In this document: one piece after another, positions 8,787-17,837 of the stretch
Numbering within the stretch: position 1 is the first letter of the stretch
How the letters are laid out: every line of letters begins with the position of its first letter
NCBI GenBank assembly: GCA_016210055.1
Contig: JACQUZ010000167.1
Coordinates: forward strand, 1 to 64,000
Direction: 5' to 3'
Source: Deltaproteobacteria bacterium
GTDB taxonomy: Bacteria > Myxococcota_A > Polyangia > Haliangiales > SHYZ01
DNA length: 64,000 nucleotides
Position numbers and translations under genes: made by a program
Notes under the pieces: model-generated
Told to the model about the DNA's origin: nothing
What the model saw: the letters and a program-made list of their open reading frames with translations, nothing else
The model's database searches: none

Positions 8787-9620
8787 ATGGGAATTTTTGC
8801 GAGGCTCGGCACCCTCATCAAGTCAAACATCAACGAGCTCATTTCCAAGGCCGAAGACCCCGAGAAGATGCTGTCCCAGGTGCTGCTCGAGATGCAGCAG
8901 CAGCTCGTGGAAGCCAAGAAGCAGGTCGCCATGGCGATCGCCGACGAAAAGCGCCTCCAGAAGCAGTTCGACGGCGAAAATGAGAAATCCAAGGACTGGG
9001 AGCGCAAGGCCATGCTCGCCGTCCGTGCCGGAGACGACGCTCTCGCCAAGGAAGCTCTTCTTCGCAAGGCTGAGCACGACGATATCGCCGGCCAGTACCA
9101 GCACCAGTGGCTCGCCCAGAAGGCTGCCGTGGACAAGCTCAAGGATGCGCTGCGCCTTCTCTCCAACAAGATCGATGAGGCCAAGCGGAAAAAGAACCTC
9201 CTCGTCGCCCGCAAGAAGAGGGCTGAGGCGCAGCGGACCATCGCGGAGACGATGTCGGGCCTGAGCGACGCCAGCGCTTTCGAGACGTTCGATCGCATGA
9301 CCGCGAAGATCGACCAGCTCGAGGCTGAGGCGGAGGCGGGGGCCGAGCTCGCGGGCGCCCTTTCGGGGGATGATCTAGAGAGCAAGTTCAAGCAGCTCGA
9401 AGCGGGGAACCATTCCGCCGACGCAGCTCTTTCGGATCTCAAGGCCAAGATGGGGCTCGCAGCTCCTTCCAAGCCGAGAGGTGAGCTCCCCGCGGCCGGC
9501 CAAAGTTCCCTGACCGAGGAAGATCTAAAGGAACTTGAGGACTTGAATCTCGGAGAGGGCGCCGCGCAAGGTGGATCGGAAGAGGACGAACGCTCCTTCC
9601 GGAGTGGCAAGGACGACTAG
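8787..9620 (+). CDS. pspA: PspA/IM30 family membrane-stress protein
   Basis: The protein has 277 residues starting MGIFARLGTLIKSNINELI, the amphipathic helix typical of PspA. Nearly continuous charged coiled coil follows to about residue 190, then a helix and a Ser/Glu/Asp-rich tail. ESCRT-III-like PspA proteins bind stressed inner membrane and support its integrity. An in-frame ATG 24 bp upstream would add MSVQRGAF, but the family start is at 8787. There are no pspB/C or pspF genes nearby, so this is probably a stand-alone IM30-like system. I found no convincing sigma54 promoter upstream. A zinc-ribbon gene follows after 168 bp. Confidence 0.95.
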   Translation: MGIFARLGTLIKSNINELISKAEDPEKMLSQVLLEMQQQLVEAKKQVAMAIADEKRLQKQFDGENEKSKDWERKAMLAVRAGDDALAKEALLRKAEHDDIAGQYQHQWLAQKAAVDKLKDALRLLSNKIDEAKRKKNLLVARKKRAEAQRTIAETMSGLSDASAFETFDRMTAKIDQLEAEAEAGAELAGALSGDDLESKFKQLEAGNHSADAALSDLKAKMGLAAPSKPRGELPAAGQSSLTEEDLKELEDLNLGEGAAQGGSEEDERSFRSGKDD

Positions 9621-9788
9621 GCCGACCCCGCGACGCCATGGCCAAGGCCCCGCCTTGACCGAATGCCGAACGGCGCGATACGATTTAGCACAGCCCAAGG
9701 TTTCCGATCCCGTGTCCTTTGCGCTCTACCTTTCGGTTTGCCCTCGGTCGCATCCCCGGCCGCGTTTTCGAAGAGTCCAGGAGAGATC

Positions 9789-10286
9789 ATGGAGTTCCAA
9801 GACCGCCAGCTAACGTGCATTGATTGCGGGGAGTCGTTCCTGTTCTCCGCCGGAGAGCAGGAGTTCTATGCGAAGAAGGGGTTCAAGGAGGAACCCAAGC
9901 GATGCAGGCCTTGTCGAGAAGCGCGCAAGGTCAAGCGCGGTCCGGCTGGAAGCTCGGGAACCGCGGCCGCGGGAGGCCGCGCGATGGGAATGCGCAGCGC
10001 CAACCGGGGAATGGGCGACGATGAGGGGCACGGCAATCAGGTTCCGTCGAGAGATGACCACGACGAGGACAATATTGGCAACCGCCTCCCCCCGTCGCGG
10101 GGACCCATGGAGCCTCGTGATTTCGGCGGCCCCCGTGGAGCAGCCGGGACTTCGAGGGGCCCGAGGGAAATGCACGAGGCCACGTGCGCCCAGTGCGGCG
10201 GCGTCGCGCGTGTTCCGTTCCGGCCCGTGCCGGGTCGTCCGGTGTATTGCCGTGATTGTTACGGCGGACGTGGGGCGGCAGGGTAG
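9789..10286 (+). CDS. Double zinc-ribbon protein of unknown function
   Basis: The protein has 165 residues. The N-terminal domain begins MEFQDRQLTCIDCGESFLFS with a second Cys pair in EPKRCRPCREARK, a predicted zinc ribbon (CxxC...CxxC). A hydrophilic Gly/Arg/Asp-rich linker follows, then a second ribbon with CAQCGGVARVPFRPVPG and VYCRDC. No catalytic domain is visible. An SD-like AGGAGAG sits just before the ATG at 9789; the frame runs further upstream but without family similarity. Such proteins may bind nucleic acid or ribosomes, but that is not shown here. Confidence 0.82.
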   Translation: MEFQDRQLTCIDCGESFLFSAGEQEFYAKKGFKEEPKRCRPCREARKVKRGPAGSSGTAAAGGRAMGMRSANRGMGDDEGHGNQVPSRDDHDEDNIGNRLPPSRGPMEPRDFGGPRGAAGTSRGPREMHEATCAQCGGVARVPFRPVPGRPVYCRDCYGGRGAAG

Positions 10287-10352
10287 CGAGTGGGGTCCCT
10301 CTTCGACCCACGCCGACTTTACGAGGACCTCTCCATTCGGTAGGCTGTCACC

Positions 10353-11003
10353 ATGATGCGGCTGACATTGCCGCTGGCCCAAACTTCTGATTGGCTACGG
10401 GTTTTCGATCCCCGGGGGGGCGGCCTGTTCGTGCCCATGCAGAGCCCCCCCGAGACAGGGACGGAGGTCCGGGTCGAAGTCACGATTACCGAGGGTGGTC
10501 CCCGGGTGATCCTCAAGGGGAATGTCCTCACGCGCCGTGCCGTCGCTGATGGCCGTGGCGTTCCTGGCTGCACGGTCGCCCTTGCTGCGGACAGCCGGGA
10601 GAAGATTAATTTCCTGAATGGGTTTGTGCGCGGTGGTCTTATCAACCGGCGAGAGCGACGCCGCCTGCCCTTGCGCTTGCCGGTGACCTTCGGCACCCAT
10701 GAGGGCCCAAAGAGCGCCTTCAGCCGGGACATCAACGAAGAGGGGATCTTCATCATTACAGAGAGCCCCTATCCCGAGGGAACGGTCGTCCACTTCTGTA
10801 TCTTCGTTCCTGGACGGGACGATACGATCCCCTTGCGCGGGAGCGTGGGTCACACCGTGGTCGTCGAGGATCAGGACATCCCAGGGATGGGCATCGTGTT
10901 CACGTTCGCGTCTCCAGAAGAACACGCCACCGTCATGGGCATCATCGACGACCTAGAAGACGCGTTCTACAAGGGGACTCTGCCTGACGAGGTGATTACC
11001 TAG
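10353..11003 (+). CDS. PilZ domain protein
   Basis: The protein has 216 residues. The C-terminal half (about 92-200) is a PilZ domain with the c-di-GMP-binding features NRRERRRLPLRLPV (RxxxR) and SRDINEEGIFI (D/NxSxxG-like, with Asn-Glu where Ser is usual). The N-terminal 90 residues form a second PilZ-like barrel without the binding motif. It is probably a c-di-GMP effector or adaptor. The missing Ser in the second motif may weaken binding. Its stop overlaps the 3' end of the convergent MerR-TPR gene by 4 bp. Confidence 0.82.
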   Translation: MMRLTLPLAQTSDWLRVFDPRGGGLFVPMQSPPETGTEVRVEVTITEGGPRVILKGNVLTRRAVADGRGVPGCTVALAADSREKINFLNGFVRGGLINRRERRRLPLRLPVTFGTHEGPKSAFSRDINEEGIFIITESPYPEGTVVHFCIFVPGRDDTIPLRGSVGHTVVVEDQDIPGMGIVFTFASPEEHATVMGIIDDLEDAFYKGTLPDEVIT

Positions 11004-11911
11004 CACTTCTCGGCCAAGCTATCGAGCATTTCTCTCGCCTTCCCCGCCCACTCGCTGTCTGAATCCAAATCGAGGTATTTCCTCAAGTGAATCGCGGCCA
11101 ACCCAGGCTTGTCCGCGCGCTGGTACAGAAGGGCCAGGTTGTAATGGGCATCGGCGAGCTCGGGACATGCCGCAATCACCCTGCGGTACTCAGCCACCGC
11201 TAGGTCGACCTCTCCGACATCGGCGAGGAGGTTCGCCAAGTTGTAGCGAGCTTCTGGCTGTTCCGGGTCGAGGGCGAGTGCCTTTTCAAAGGCGTCCCTG
11301 GCCTGCCCTCTTTGCCCTTTTCGCTCGAGAATGCTCCCGAAGTCGGTCCAGGCGGCCGCCATGCGCTCGTCGAGGAAAATGGCTCGCCGGAAGCATTCCT
11401 CGGCGCGGTCAAGGTCATCCTGGCTCTCGGCAGCAAGGCCTTCGAGGAATGCCGCGTATGCCGAATCCGTGCTGGTTGACACAGGCGGGCTCGCTTGGCC
11501 CTTGGGCTTGTCTGGGAACGAAAGGACCTTGGCGATTTGGGTGGTCAGCGCTGAAACTGCCAGCGAAAGCACGAGCTGGCCGGTGGCAGGCTCGAACGCC
11601 GCCTGATCCTCCCCGACGACGACGAGCTGATCTCCATACGAGCAGATGCGCAGGCTCGAGAGGGGTCTATCCACGTGAGGCAGGGCCGAGCGCAGGGCGT
11701 CCAAGTTCTTGCGTACCCGCTGCAGCGGCATTCCGCCGTCGAGGAGATCCTTGGCGACCTTGACCGACAGCAGGTCCTGGAAGGAATAGAACGCGCGTGC
11801 GCCGCGTCGGACGCTCGGGCCGACGAAACCCGTCTGCGCCCAGTAGCGCAGCCTGGCCTCTTGCAGGTCGAAGAGGCGCGCGACGTCTCTTACGGTGAAC
11901 AGGTCGCTCAC
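11000..11911 (-). CDS. MerR-type helix-turn-helix regulator fused to TPR repeats
   Basis: The protein has 303 residues from a GTG at 11911 that overlaps the stop of the upstream gene (GTGA). Residues 1-70 are a MerR-like winged helix: LFTVRDVARLFDLQEARLRY followed by WAQ and YSFQDLLSVKVAKDLLDGG. The C-terminal half holds three TPR units (for example AWTDFGSILERKGQRGQARDA and YNLANLLADVGEVDLAVAEY). DNA binding by the N-terminus and protein binding by the TPRs is the likely layout. It is the last gene of a three-gene minus-strand operon. Confidence 0.85.
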   Translation of the reverse strand: MSDLFTVRDVARLFDLQEARLRYWAQTGFVGPSVRRGARAFYSFQDLLSVKVAKDLLDGGMPLQRVRKNLDALRSALPHVDRPLSSLRICSYGDQLVVVGEDQAAFEPATGQLVLSLAVSALTTQIAKVLSFPDKPKGQASPPVSTSTDSAYAAFLEGLAAESQDDLDRAEECFRRAIFLDERMAAAWTDFGSILERKGQRGQARDAFEKALALDPEQPEARYNLANLLADVGEVDLAVAEYRRVIAACPELADAHYNLALLYQRADKPGLAAIHLRKYLDLDSDSEWAGKAREMLDSLAEKC

Positions 11912-12351
11912 GATGCGTGTGAAGAGCGGGTGATTCGGGCCTCTACATCTGCATCCAGCTGCACGCGGGTCCCGATGGCCCGCGCCCGCAGGTCGATACT
12001 CACCTGAGAGAGCAGGACTCCTGCCCGTTCCTGCGCATCGGCCGTGGCCATGGCAATGGCGCGCTCGCGGACGCGCGGGTCGTGCACCGCAAGAGCCGCG
12101 ACCTCTCGGGCGCTGGCCAGGTCGCACGCCTCGCGAACCGCCGCCGCCGCCCGCTCGAGGTCGACCGTGATCATGGTGGAGCCGAAGTAGCCATCCCCCT
12201 GCACTTGGCCCTCCGACAAGACCTCGGCTGCGTCGAAGAGGATGTCCACTGCGGCAGACGAGAGCTTGATGCGAATTTCGCGTTCAAAAAGGGAGACGCG
12301 CCGTGCCAGGGCCATTGGCTTTCGCACGGGAGGCAGGGGGGAGGCGCACAT
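11908..12351 (-). CDS. Conserved-looking small protein of unknown function
   Basis: The protein has 147 residues, or 135 if the ATG at 12315 (MALARRV...) is the true start. There is no signal peptide or membrane helix. It is mostly alpha-helical with alternating Ala and charged residues, and includes QVQGDGYFGSTMITVDLERA. I do not recognise a family. It lies 7 bp after the DUF2723 gene and its stop overlaps the MerR-TPR start, so it is translated with both neighbours. This favours a real gene. Confidence 0.7.
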   Translation of the reverse strand: MCASPLPPVRKPMALARRVSLFEREIRIKLSSAAVDILFDAAEVLSEGQVQGDGYFGSTMITVDLERAAAAVREACDLASAREVAALAVHDPRVRERAIAMATADAQERAGVLLSQVSIDLRARAIGTRVQLDADVEARITRSSHAS

Positions 12352-12358
12352 GGTCCGT

Positions 12359-14185
12359 TCAGGGTAGCAAAGCCCTGGCGGGAGCGCGAATTCCCGCTCC
12401 GAGACCGCACTCCTCTTCGAGGGTCGCGATGGCGGGATCGTCGGGCGCCAGTCGATGAGCTTGCCCTAGGACCGTGCGGGCGGCCTCCAGGCGCCGAAGC
12501 AAGCAGTAAAACCGGGCCCGCTGGAACGCATTCCAGAGGAGCAGACGCAATGCCCCAACTCGATCGCGCGGGGCGGGACTCGACAGGAGAAATCTTAGCT
12601 CGTCGGCATGCGTTGCGTCCGCCGCCTCACGTTGGGCACGGGTGGTATCGCTCGGGGGACTCGCGGTAAACCACGCGACCAGCCCGTCGGGAACAAGGTG
12701 GGGGAGAAGCGGCTCGTCGAGATTGAAATGGAGCTCGAAGGCCACCGGGCGGTGGGCCGCGACTTGTGCCAAAAGGGGGATCGGAGTGGGCGCGCCTGGA
12801 GTAAATGGTGCGTTGACGAGGGGCGCTAGACTTGGCTCCCTCCGCGCGAGCGCCTCTTTTGAGCCAGGGTAGGAGAGCAATCCCCGATCGACATGCGTGA
12901 CGTCGGGGCGGTATCTCTCCACGGCCGCAAGTGCCCAAGCCTCAAAGAGCGTTTCGAAGTACGAAGTCACGAGGAGGGTACGAGGTGGCAGGGCGTCGAA
13001 CCACATTCGCGCGTGTTGATCGGCAGCGAGGGCGTTTCGCATGGAAGCCTGCGTCGCGTGTGTTCCGGCCAGAGCCGAGGGAATCAGCAGTCCAAGTAGC
13101 CCCAGCCCCCACTGGGCCGGAGCGCGCGCCTTGGGAACCCGCGCGAGGACGCCATCGGCGAAAATTCCAATCCCGGCGGCCGCGAGGAGAAAGAGCGCCG
13201 CCAGCGCAGGCAAGAGGTAGCCGTGGGCGTCGGGGTTGTCGGGATCGAATCCTACGAGCGCCGGTCCGATGGAAACGCTCGCGAGGACACCCGCGAGGAG
13301 TAGTCCATCGCCACGCGTGCGGCGCCGCCGGAGCAGCAGGTATGCGCCGGCGAGGGCAAGAAGACCGAACCATGGGCTGGCCTGCTCCAAGAGGACCCCG
13401 GCTACTTGAATGGCATCCCCGGCTCGGGTGTCATGTCGCTCGCTCGATAGGGACTTCTGGAATGCCTGGGCCGACACGGTCCAAGCGAAGCGCGAAGGGG
13501 TGTCTGGGTCGCCCCAGTTGACCATGGGGTCCCTCGCGGCACGCGCGGGAAGGTAGAGGAACGCGAGGAGCCCGAGCATGCCGAGGAGAGCGGTTCGGAA
13601 CGCAGCGCGCGCGCTCGGCCTCGCGGATAGCGCGATCGCCGCGGCGGGCAGGAGGAAGAGAACTGCCACGAAGTGGTGATTGGCCAGCGCCAAGCCACAA
13701 GATAGGCCCGCCGAGGCCAATGCACGTGGATCGCGGAAGGCCACGTACCGCCTCACAAAGACCAAGGCGGTCACAAGGAGCGCCGCCGTCAGAGCATAGA
13801 CCTCGGCCCGCACCGCCTGGTGCCACGCCGAGAATGTCGCCCCAAATCCCAGCGCTACTCCCATGGCCAAGAATGCGCGAGAAACTCGTGTTAGGGCACG
13901 TGCAACTTGCGCGAGCAGCTCGCGGCCGACGACGTAGACCAATGCCACGGCCATCGCCATGGCGACGGCCGACGAGAGGTTTACTCGGAACGGCACGTCC
14001 CCGAAAGGGATCAGCATGGCGGCGCGGCCGAGTACTGCCACGAGAGGGTGCCCGGGCGGGTGCGGGATGCCCAGGCTAGCGGATGCGGCCACGAACTCGG
14101 CGGAGTCGAGCCACCCGCAGGCAGGAGAGGTAGTCCACGCGTAGGCGCCGAGGGCGATGGCGAAGATGAACAAGGCGCCCACCAT
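12359..14185 (-). CDS. DUF2723 membrane protein (PMT-like glycosyltransferase)
   Basis: The protein has 608 residues with about ten transmembrane helices in the first 400. The first extracytoplasmic loop holds GWLDSAEFVAASASLGIPHP, the D-x-x-E arrangement and PPGHP loop of the DUF2723/TMEM260 group, GT-C-fold relatives of protein O-mannosyltransferases. The soluble C-terminus has a TPR-like pair (FQRARFYCLLRRLEAA, LGQAHRLAPDDPAIA). A role in glycosylating exported proteins or lipids is inferred from the fold class; donor and acceptor are unknown. First gene of the minus-strand operon, divergent from the sigma54 regulator with 60 bp between starts. Confidence 0.85.
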   Translation of the reverse strand: MVGALFIFAIALGAYAWTTSPACGWLDSAEFVAASASLGIPHPPGHPLVAVLGRAAMLIPFGDVPFRVNLSSAVAMAMAVALVYVVGRELLAQVARALTRVSRAFLAMGVALGFGATFSAWHQAVRAEVYALTAALLVTALVFVRRYVAFRDPRALASAGLSCGLALANHHFVAVLFLLPAAAIALSARPSARAAFRTALLGMLGLLAFLYLPARAARDPMVNWGDPDTPSRFAWTVSAQAFQKSLSSERHDTRAGDAIQVAGVLLEQASPWFGLLALAGAYLLLRRRRTRGDGLLLAGVLASVSIGPALVGFDPDNPDAHGYLLPALAALFLLAAAGIGIFADGVLARVPKARAPAQWGLGLLGLLIPSALAGTHATQASMRNALAADQHARMWFDALPPRTLLVTSYFETLFEAWALAAVERYRPDVTHVDRGLLSYPGSKEALARREPSLAPLVNAPFTPGAPTPIPLLAQVAAHRPVAFELHFNLDEPLLPHLVPDGLVAWFTASPPSDTTRAQREAADATHADELRFLLSSPAPRDRVGALRLLLWNAFQRARFYCLLRRLEAARTVLGQAHRLAPDDPAIATLEEECGLGAGIRAPARALLP

Positions 14186-14245
14186 GCCAGTTTACTCCAC
14201 GAACGCGCGCATGGTACTAAAGGTGGGCCGTTCCGAGGCGTACGC

Positions 14246-15811
14246 ATGGCGCTTGACCTGCAAAGATTCCCGATCCTCGTAGTCGATGACGAGGAAGACA
14301 ACCTCGACGCATTTCGCTTCAACTTCAAGAAGTCGTTCCAAGTCCTTACCGCCATGGGCGGGGACGAGGCGCTCAAGATCCTCGAGTCGGACGACGTGGC
14401 GGTGATTGTCACCGATCAGAGGATGCCCAAGATGAGCGGCCTCGAGCTGCTTCGCGCCGCACGGTCGCTCCGTCCTGATGCTGTGGGAATTATCTTGACG
14501 GCTTATACGGACGTCGAGGTCCTCATCGAGTCCATCAACCTGGGGCAGATCTACCGCTACATCACCAAGCCTTGGGATGGCAAGGAAGTGCGAGGGATCC
14601 TGCAGCAGGCCATCGAGCGGTTTCACCTGGTCCGCGAGAACCGCCGCCTCGAGGAATCGCTCAGGCAGTATGCCGGGTACTTGAACCAGGAGATCCACGG
14701 CCAGTTCGACTTTGGTGCCATCATCGGCGATTCTGCCGCCTTGCGCGAAGTGCTCGCCCGGGTGGAGCAGGTCGCGCCCACCGTGTCGACGGTGCTCTTG
14801 CGGGGCGAGACGGGCACGGGCAAGGAGCTCGTAGCCCACGCGATTCATATCAATAGCCCAAGGGAGCAGGGGCCATTCGTGCGCGTCAACTGCGCGGCCC
14901 TCGCCCCGGGCGTTCTCGAAAGCGAGCTCTTTGGCCACGAGAAGGGCGCATTCACGGGCGCCATCGCTCGCCGTCCAGGTCGCTTCGAACTGGCGGACGG
15001 AGGCACCCTTTTTCTCGACGAGGTCGGCGACTTGCCGATGGAGGTGCAAATCAAGCTCCTCCGTACCTTGCAAGAGCGGGAATTCGAGCGCGTGGGCGGC
15101 ACCGAGACGATCAAGGTCGACGTGCGCGTTGTTTCGGCGACCAACCGCGATCTCGAATCCATGATCCGGGACGCGCGTTTCCGCGAGGACCTGTACTACC
15201 GGCTGAACGTGTTTCCCATCCATCTTCCACCCCTTCGGGAGAGGATTGATGACATCTCGAAGCTCGTCGAGCACTTCGTCGCGAAGTTCGCGCGCCGAGC
15301 CGCGAAACAAGTGCGCGGGTTCTCTCAAGACGCGATAGCTTTGCTCCAGTCCTATCCGTGGCCAGGCAACGTGCGCGAGCTCGAGAACGTCGTCGAGCGA
15401 GCCATTATTGTCGCGCGTAGCGCGGAGATGACCGCTGCGGATCTCGACTTCGGTCGTCGGGGGATGGGTGGGCCAATTCCTACCCTTCCTGCCTCGGTCC
15501 CGAGCGCCATGGCCCCGAGCAGTGCTGCTCAGGGAGCACAGGGGGGCATGCCCGTCACGCCATTGTCTGGTCAGGCCTCGGGTGGCACCGCGAACCGACC
15601 CCTCGCGGCACGACTCCTCGAGGAGGAAAAGCGTGAGATCGTGGCCGCCGTGGAACGTGCGAGCGGCAATATTGCTCGCGCTGCCAGGGCCTTGGGGATC
15701 AATCGCTCTACCCTCTACTACCGAATGCGCAAGCACGGCCTCGATCACCTACTTCCGACCAAGCTCGTTGGTCCGGGAGAAGAAGAGCCGAGCGGTGACA
15801 CGGTCAATTAG
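14246..15811 (+). CDS. Sigma54-dependent response regulator (REC-AAA+-Fis)
   Basis: The protein has 521 residues. The receiver domain (1-125) has acidic residues DD14-15, phospho-acceptor Asp in VTDQRMPKMSG (about D57) and YITKPW. The AAA+ domain (about 165-400) has Walker A GETGTGKE, the sigma54-contact loop GAFTGA, Walker B GGTLFLDEVGD and YPWPGNVRELENVV. A Ser/Ala/Gly linker leads to a Fis-type HTH (NIARAARALGINRSTLYYR). The receiver pattern (DNLDAFRFNFKK, RYITKPWDGKE) recalls the HupR/HoxA group. The ATG at 14246 is chosen because the family homology starts there. No histidine kinase is adjacent, so the partner is elsewhere. Confidence 0.95.
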   Translation: MALDLQRFPILVVDDEEDNLDAFRFNFKKSFQVLTAMGGDEALKILESDDVAVIVTDQRMPKMSGLELLRAARSLRPDAVGIILTAYTDVEVLIESINLGQIYRYITKPWDGKEVRGILQQAIERFHLVRENRRLEESLRQYAGYLNQEIHGQFDFGAIIGDSAALREVLARVEQVAPTVSTVLLRGETGTGKELVAHAIHINSPREQGPFVRVNCAALAPGVLESELFGHEKGAFTGAIARRPGRFELADGGTLFLDEVGDLPMEVQIKLLRTLQEREFERVGGTETIKVDVRVVSATNRDLESMIRDARFREDLYYRLNVFPIHLPPLRERIDDISKLVEHFVAKFARRAAKQVRGFSQDAIALLQSYPWPGNVRELENVVERAIIVARSAEMTAADLDFGRRGMGGPIPTLPASVPSAMAPSSAAQGAQGGMPVTPLSGQASGGTANRPLAARLLEEEKREIVAAVERASGNIARAARALGINRSTLYYRMRKHGLDHLLPTKLVGPGEEEPSGDTVN

Positions 15812-15967
15812 CTTCTGATCGCTTTCCGGCTGCCCACTCTCTCCTGGAATGAGCAAGAGATGCGCTTGGGGTGCGCACCTTCTGGGCACCTCTCTTCCTG
15901 GCCTGGTCCAACTCCTTGATCAGTGCAGGTCTTGGCCAGGCATGCATGTTGCTCTTGCCAGCTTCTC

Positions 15968-16855
15968 GTGCCGCGCCGTTGGGTTTCCTTGGTCCTTGCG
16001 AGCTTGGGCGTATTTGCCTGTACCAGCGTAGGAAACGACCTCCCGAGCGATGCCGGTGTGACAGGCAAAGATGGGATGGGAGACGAACCCGCCAGCTGTG
16101 TTGGTTACACCAACACCACGTTTGTCATGAATTCGCTCGTGGCCCTTCCAGAGGGCCAGGGAGCAGACATGAATGGTGACGGAAAGATCGACAACTCGTT
16201 CGGACCCCTGGCGGATCTCCTCAATCCGACTCTCAACGGCGCGGTCAAAGACGGTGGGAACATCCTGCTCTTCGACATGTTTCTCGGCGAGAAGCCGTCC
16301 GTCGCGTTCTTTCGGGCGATTGATGCCAACGCCAAGCTGGACGACAATCTTACCGGAGATGGAGAATTCCTGGTTCCTTCCGAGCAGTTTGACGTCAGCT
16401 GCAAGCCCACCAGCATGTTTGAAAACGCGAGGTGGGAGAACGGGAGATTGGTCGCCAAGTCGGAACAGTGGGCCTTCGTTATCCCTCACCTCGGCAGCAT
16501 CGAGTTCACGCGCGCCGGTCTGGACCTGGAGGTTGCACAGGACCGATCGGGATACATGGGCCTGTTCACGGGCACGTGGACCACGTGTGGGCTGACCAAC
16601 ATTGGATTCGGCAGTGGCACCAGCTTCCTCGACGTGCTCGTGAACAACTTCGAGCTCGCGCCCGACATCGACATGGACGGCGATGGCCTTGAGAGGGTGG
16701 TCGGGGACGGGACGCGAGTGATCGAATGCGTCGATGCGCAGAACAACGTGATCGCCAAGGGCAGTGACTGCGGTTGCCACCCCGAGATGGCGGACGGCTA
16801 CTCGGTGGCGTTCGATGGCACCGGCGTGCCGGCGACCATCGTGGGGACGTACTAG
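15968..16855 (+). CDS. Exported lipoprotein of unknown function with Asp-rich loops
   Basis: From a GTG at 15968 the N-terminus VPRRWVSLVLASLGVFACTS is a lipoprotein signal ending in lipobox VFAC. An in-frame ATG at 15923 would add 15 residues. Mature protein about 280 residues. Two acidic segments resemble EF-hand/dockerin-like calcium loops: DMNGDGKIDN and DIDMDGDGLE. Four or more Cys residues suggest disulfides. No enzyme motif is seen. It stands alone between the sigma54 regulator and the convergent fabI, with 7 bp to the latter. Confidence 0.75.
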   Translation: MPRRWVSLVLASLGVFACTSVGNDLPSDAGVTGKDGMGDEPASCVGYTNTTFVMNSLVALPEGQGADMNGDGKIDNSFGPLADLLNPTLNGAVKDGGNILLFDMFLGEKPSVAFFRAIDANAKLDDNLTGDGEFLVPSEQFDVSCKPTSMFENARWENGRLVAKSEQWAFVIPHLGSIEFTRAGLDLEVAQDRSGYMGLFTGTWTTCGLTNIGFGSGTSFLDVLVNNFELAPDIDMDGDGLERVVGDGTRVIECVDAQNNVIAKGSDCGCHPEMADGYSVAFDGTGVPATIVGTY

Positions 16856-16862
16856 TGTAATA

Positions 16863-17759
16863 CTAGACGGAACGATCCACGGCCATGCCCATCACGTGGT
16901 ACCCCTTGTCCACGTAGACCGTTGATCCCGTGATGCCCGCGGCGAGTGGGCTTGCGAGAAACGCGGCGGTGTGTCCCACGTCTTCCGCGCTGATGGGTGC
17001 AGGAAGAGGGGAGTTGGCGTTGCAGTAGTCGATCATCTTCTGGATGATGCCGATGGCCGACGCCGCCCTGGAGGCCCAGGGGCCCGCCGAGACGACGTTC
17101 ACGCGGTGCCCCCATTTCCGCCCCGCCTCGTAGGCGAGGACGCGGGTGTCGCTCTCGAGCGCAGCTTTTGCCGAAGACATCCCCCCTCCATAGCCAGGGA
17201 TGACCCGCTCGGAAGCCAGGTAGGAAAGGGCCAGGAAGGAGCCGCCGGGGCGAACCAGCGGCCCGAGGCGCGACACCATCGACGTGAACGAGTACGCGCT
17301 CACGCCGACGGCGGCCAGGTACCCCTTTCGACTTGTCTCCGCAAGGGGGCTCTTGACTTCGGGGCCGTTCGCCAGGCAGTGAACGACGATGTCGAGCGGA
17401 CGGTCCCCGTAGTCGGCGCAGAATCGGTTGGCCAGGCCTTGGATGCTAACGTCTCCAAGATCACGGTAACGCTTGCTTTCGCGCACCTCGGCTGGGATGT
17501 CGGACTCTGTGTCGAATTCACAATCGAGCGGATAGACCCGCTCGAACTGCATCTTGCCCCCGCTGCTCAATCGGAGCGATTCGTCGAGCTTTCCTCGCTC
17601 GAGCAGGGTCTTGAAGATGCCCAGGGCAGGAGGCCAAGTTCCCAGGCAGATGGAGGCGCCGGCTTCCGCTAGCGCCTTGGCGATGGCGAAGCCAAAACCG
17701 GCGTCGTCCGCCACCCCGGCCACGAGCGCACGTTTACCGCGGAGGTCGATGGCGAGCAT
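16863..17759 (-). CDS. fabI: Enoyl-ACP reductase, plant/apicoplast-type FabI
   Basis: The protein has 298 residues from the ATG at 17759. An in-frame ATG at 17795 would add 12 residues not typical of the family. It is a short-chain dehydrogenase of type II fatty-acid synthesis, reducing enoyl-ACP with NAD(P)H. It carries GTWPPALGIFKTLLERGK and a 40-residue segment (about 50-95) absent from E. coli FabI but present in plant ENR. It also has HCLANGPEVKSPLAETSRKG and the catalytic Tyr-Lys in PGYGGGMSSAKAAL (Y190, K198). It stands alone, divergent from add with 78 bp between starts. Confidence 0.93.
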   Translation of the reverse strand: MLAIDLRGKRALVAGVADDAGFGFAIAKALAEAGASICLGTWPPALGIFKTLLERGKLDESLRLSSGGKMQFERVYPLDCEFDTESDIPAEVRESKRYRDLGDVSIQGLANRFCADYGDRPLDIVVHCLANGPEVKSPLAETSRKGYLAAVGVSAYSFTSMVSRLGPLVRPGGSFLALSYLASERVIPGYGGGMSSAKAALESDTRVLAYEAGRKWGHRVNVVSAGPWASRAASAIGIIQKMIDYCNANSPLPAPISAEDVGHTAAFLASPLAAGITGSTVYVDKGYHVMGMAVDRSV

Positions 17760-17837
17760 GGGCGGGATGCTTTCTTTCGGCCACCATCCCGTCAAGGAGA
17801 ATCTTCTCCACGGAGGGAACGGATCTATAATCTACCG

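Noticed and set aside
14192..15748. Long minus-strand open frame over the sigma54 regulator
   Set aside because: Shadow of a complete REC-AAA+-Fis gene; no motif of its own.
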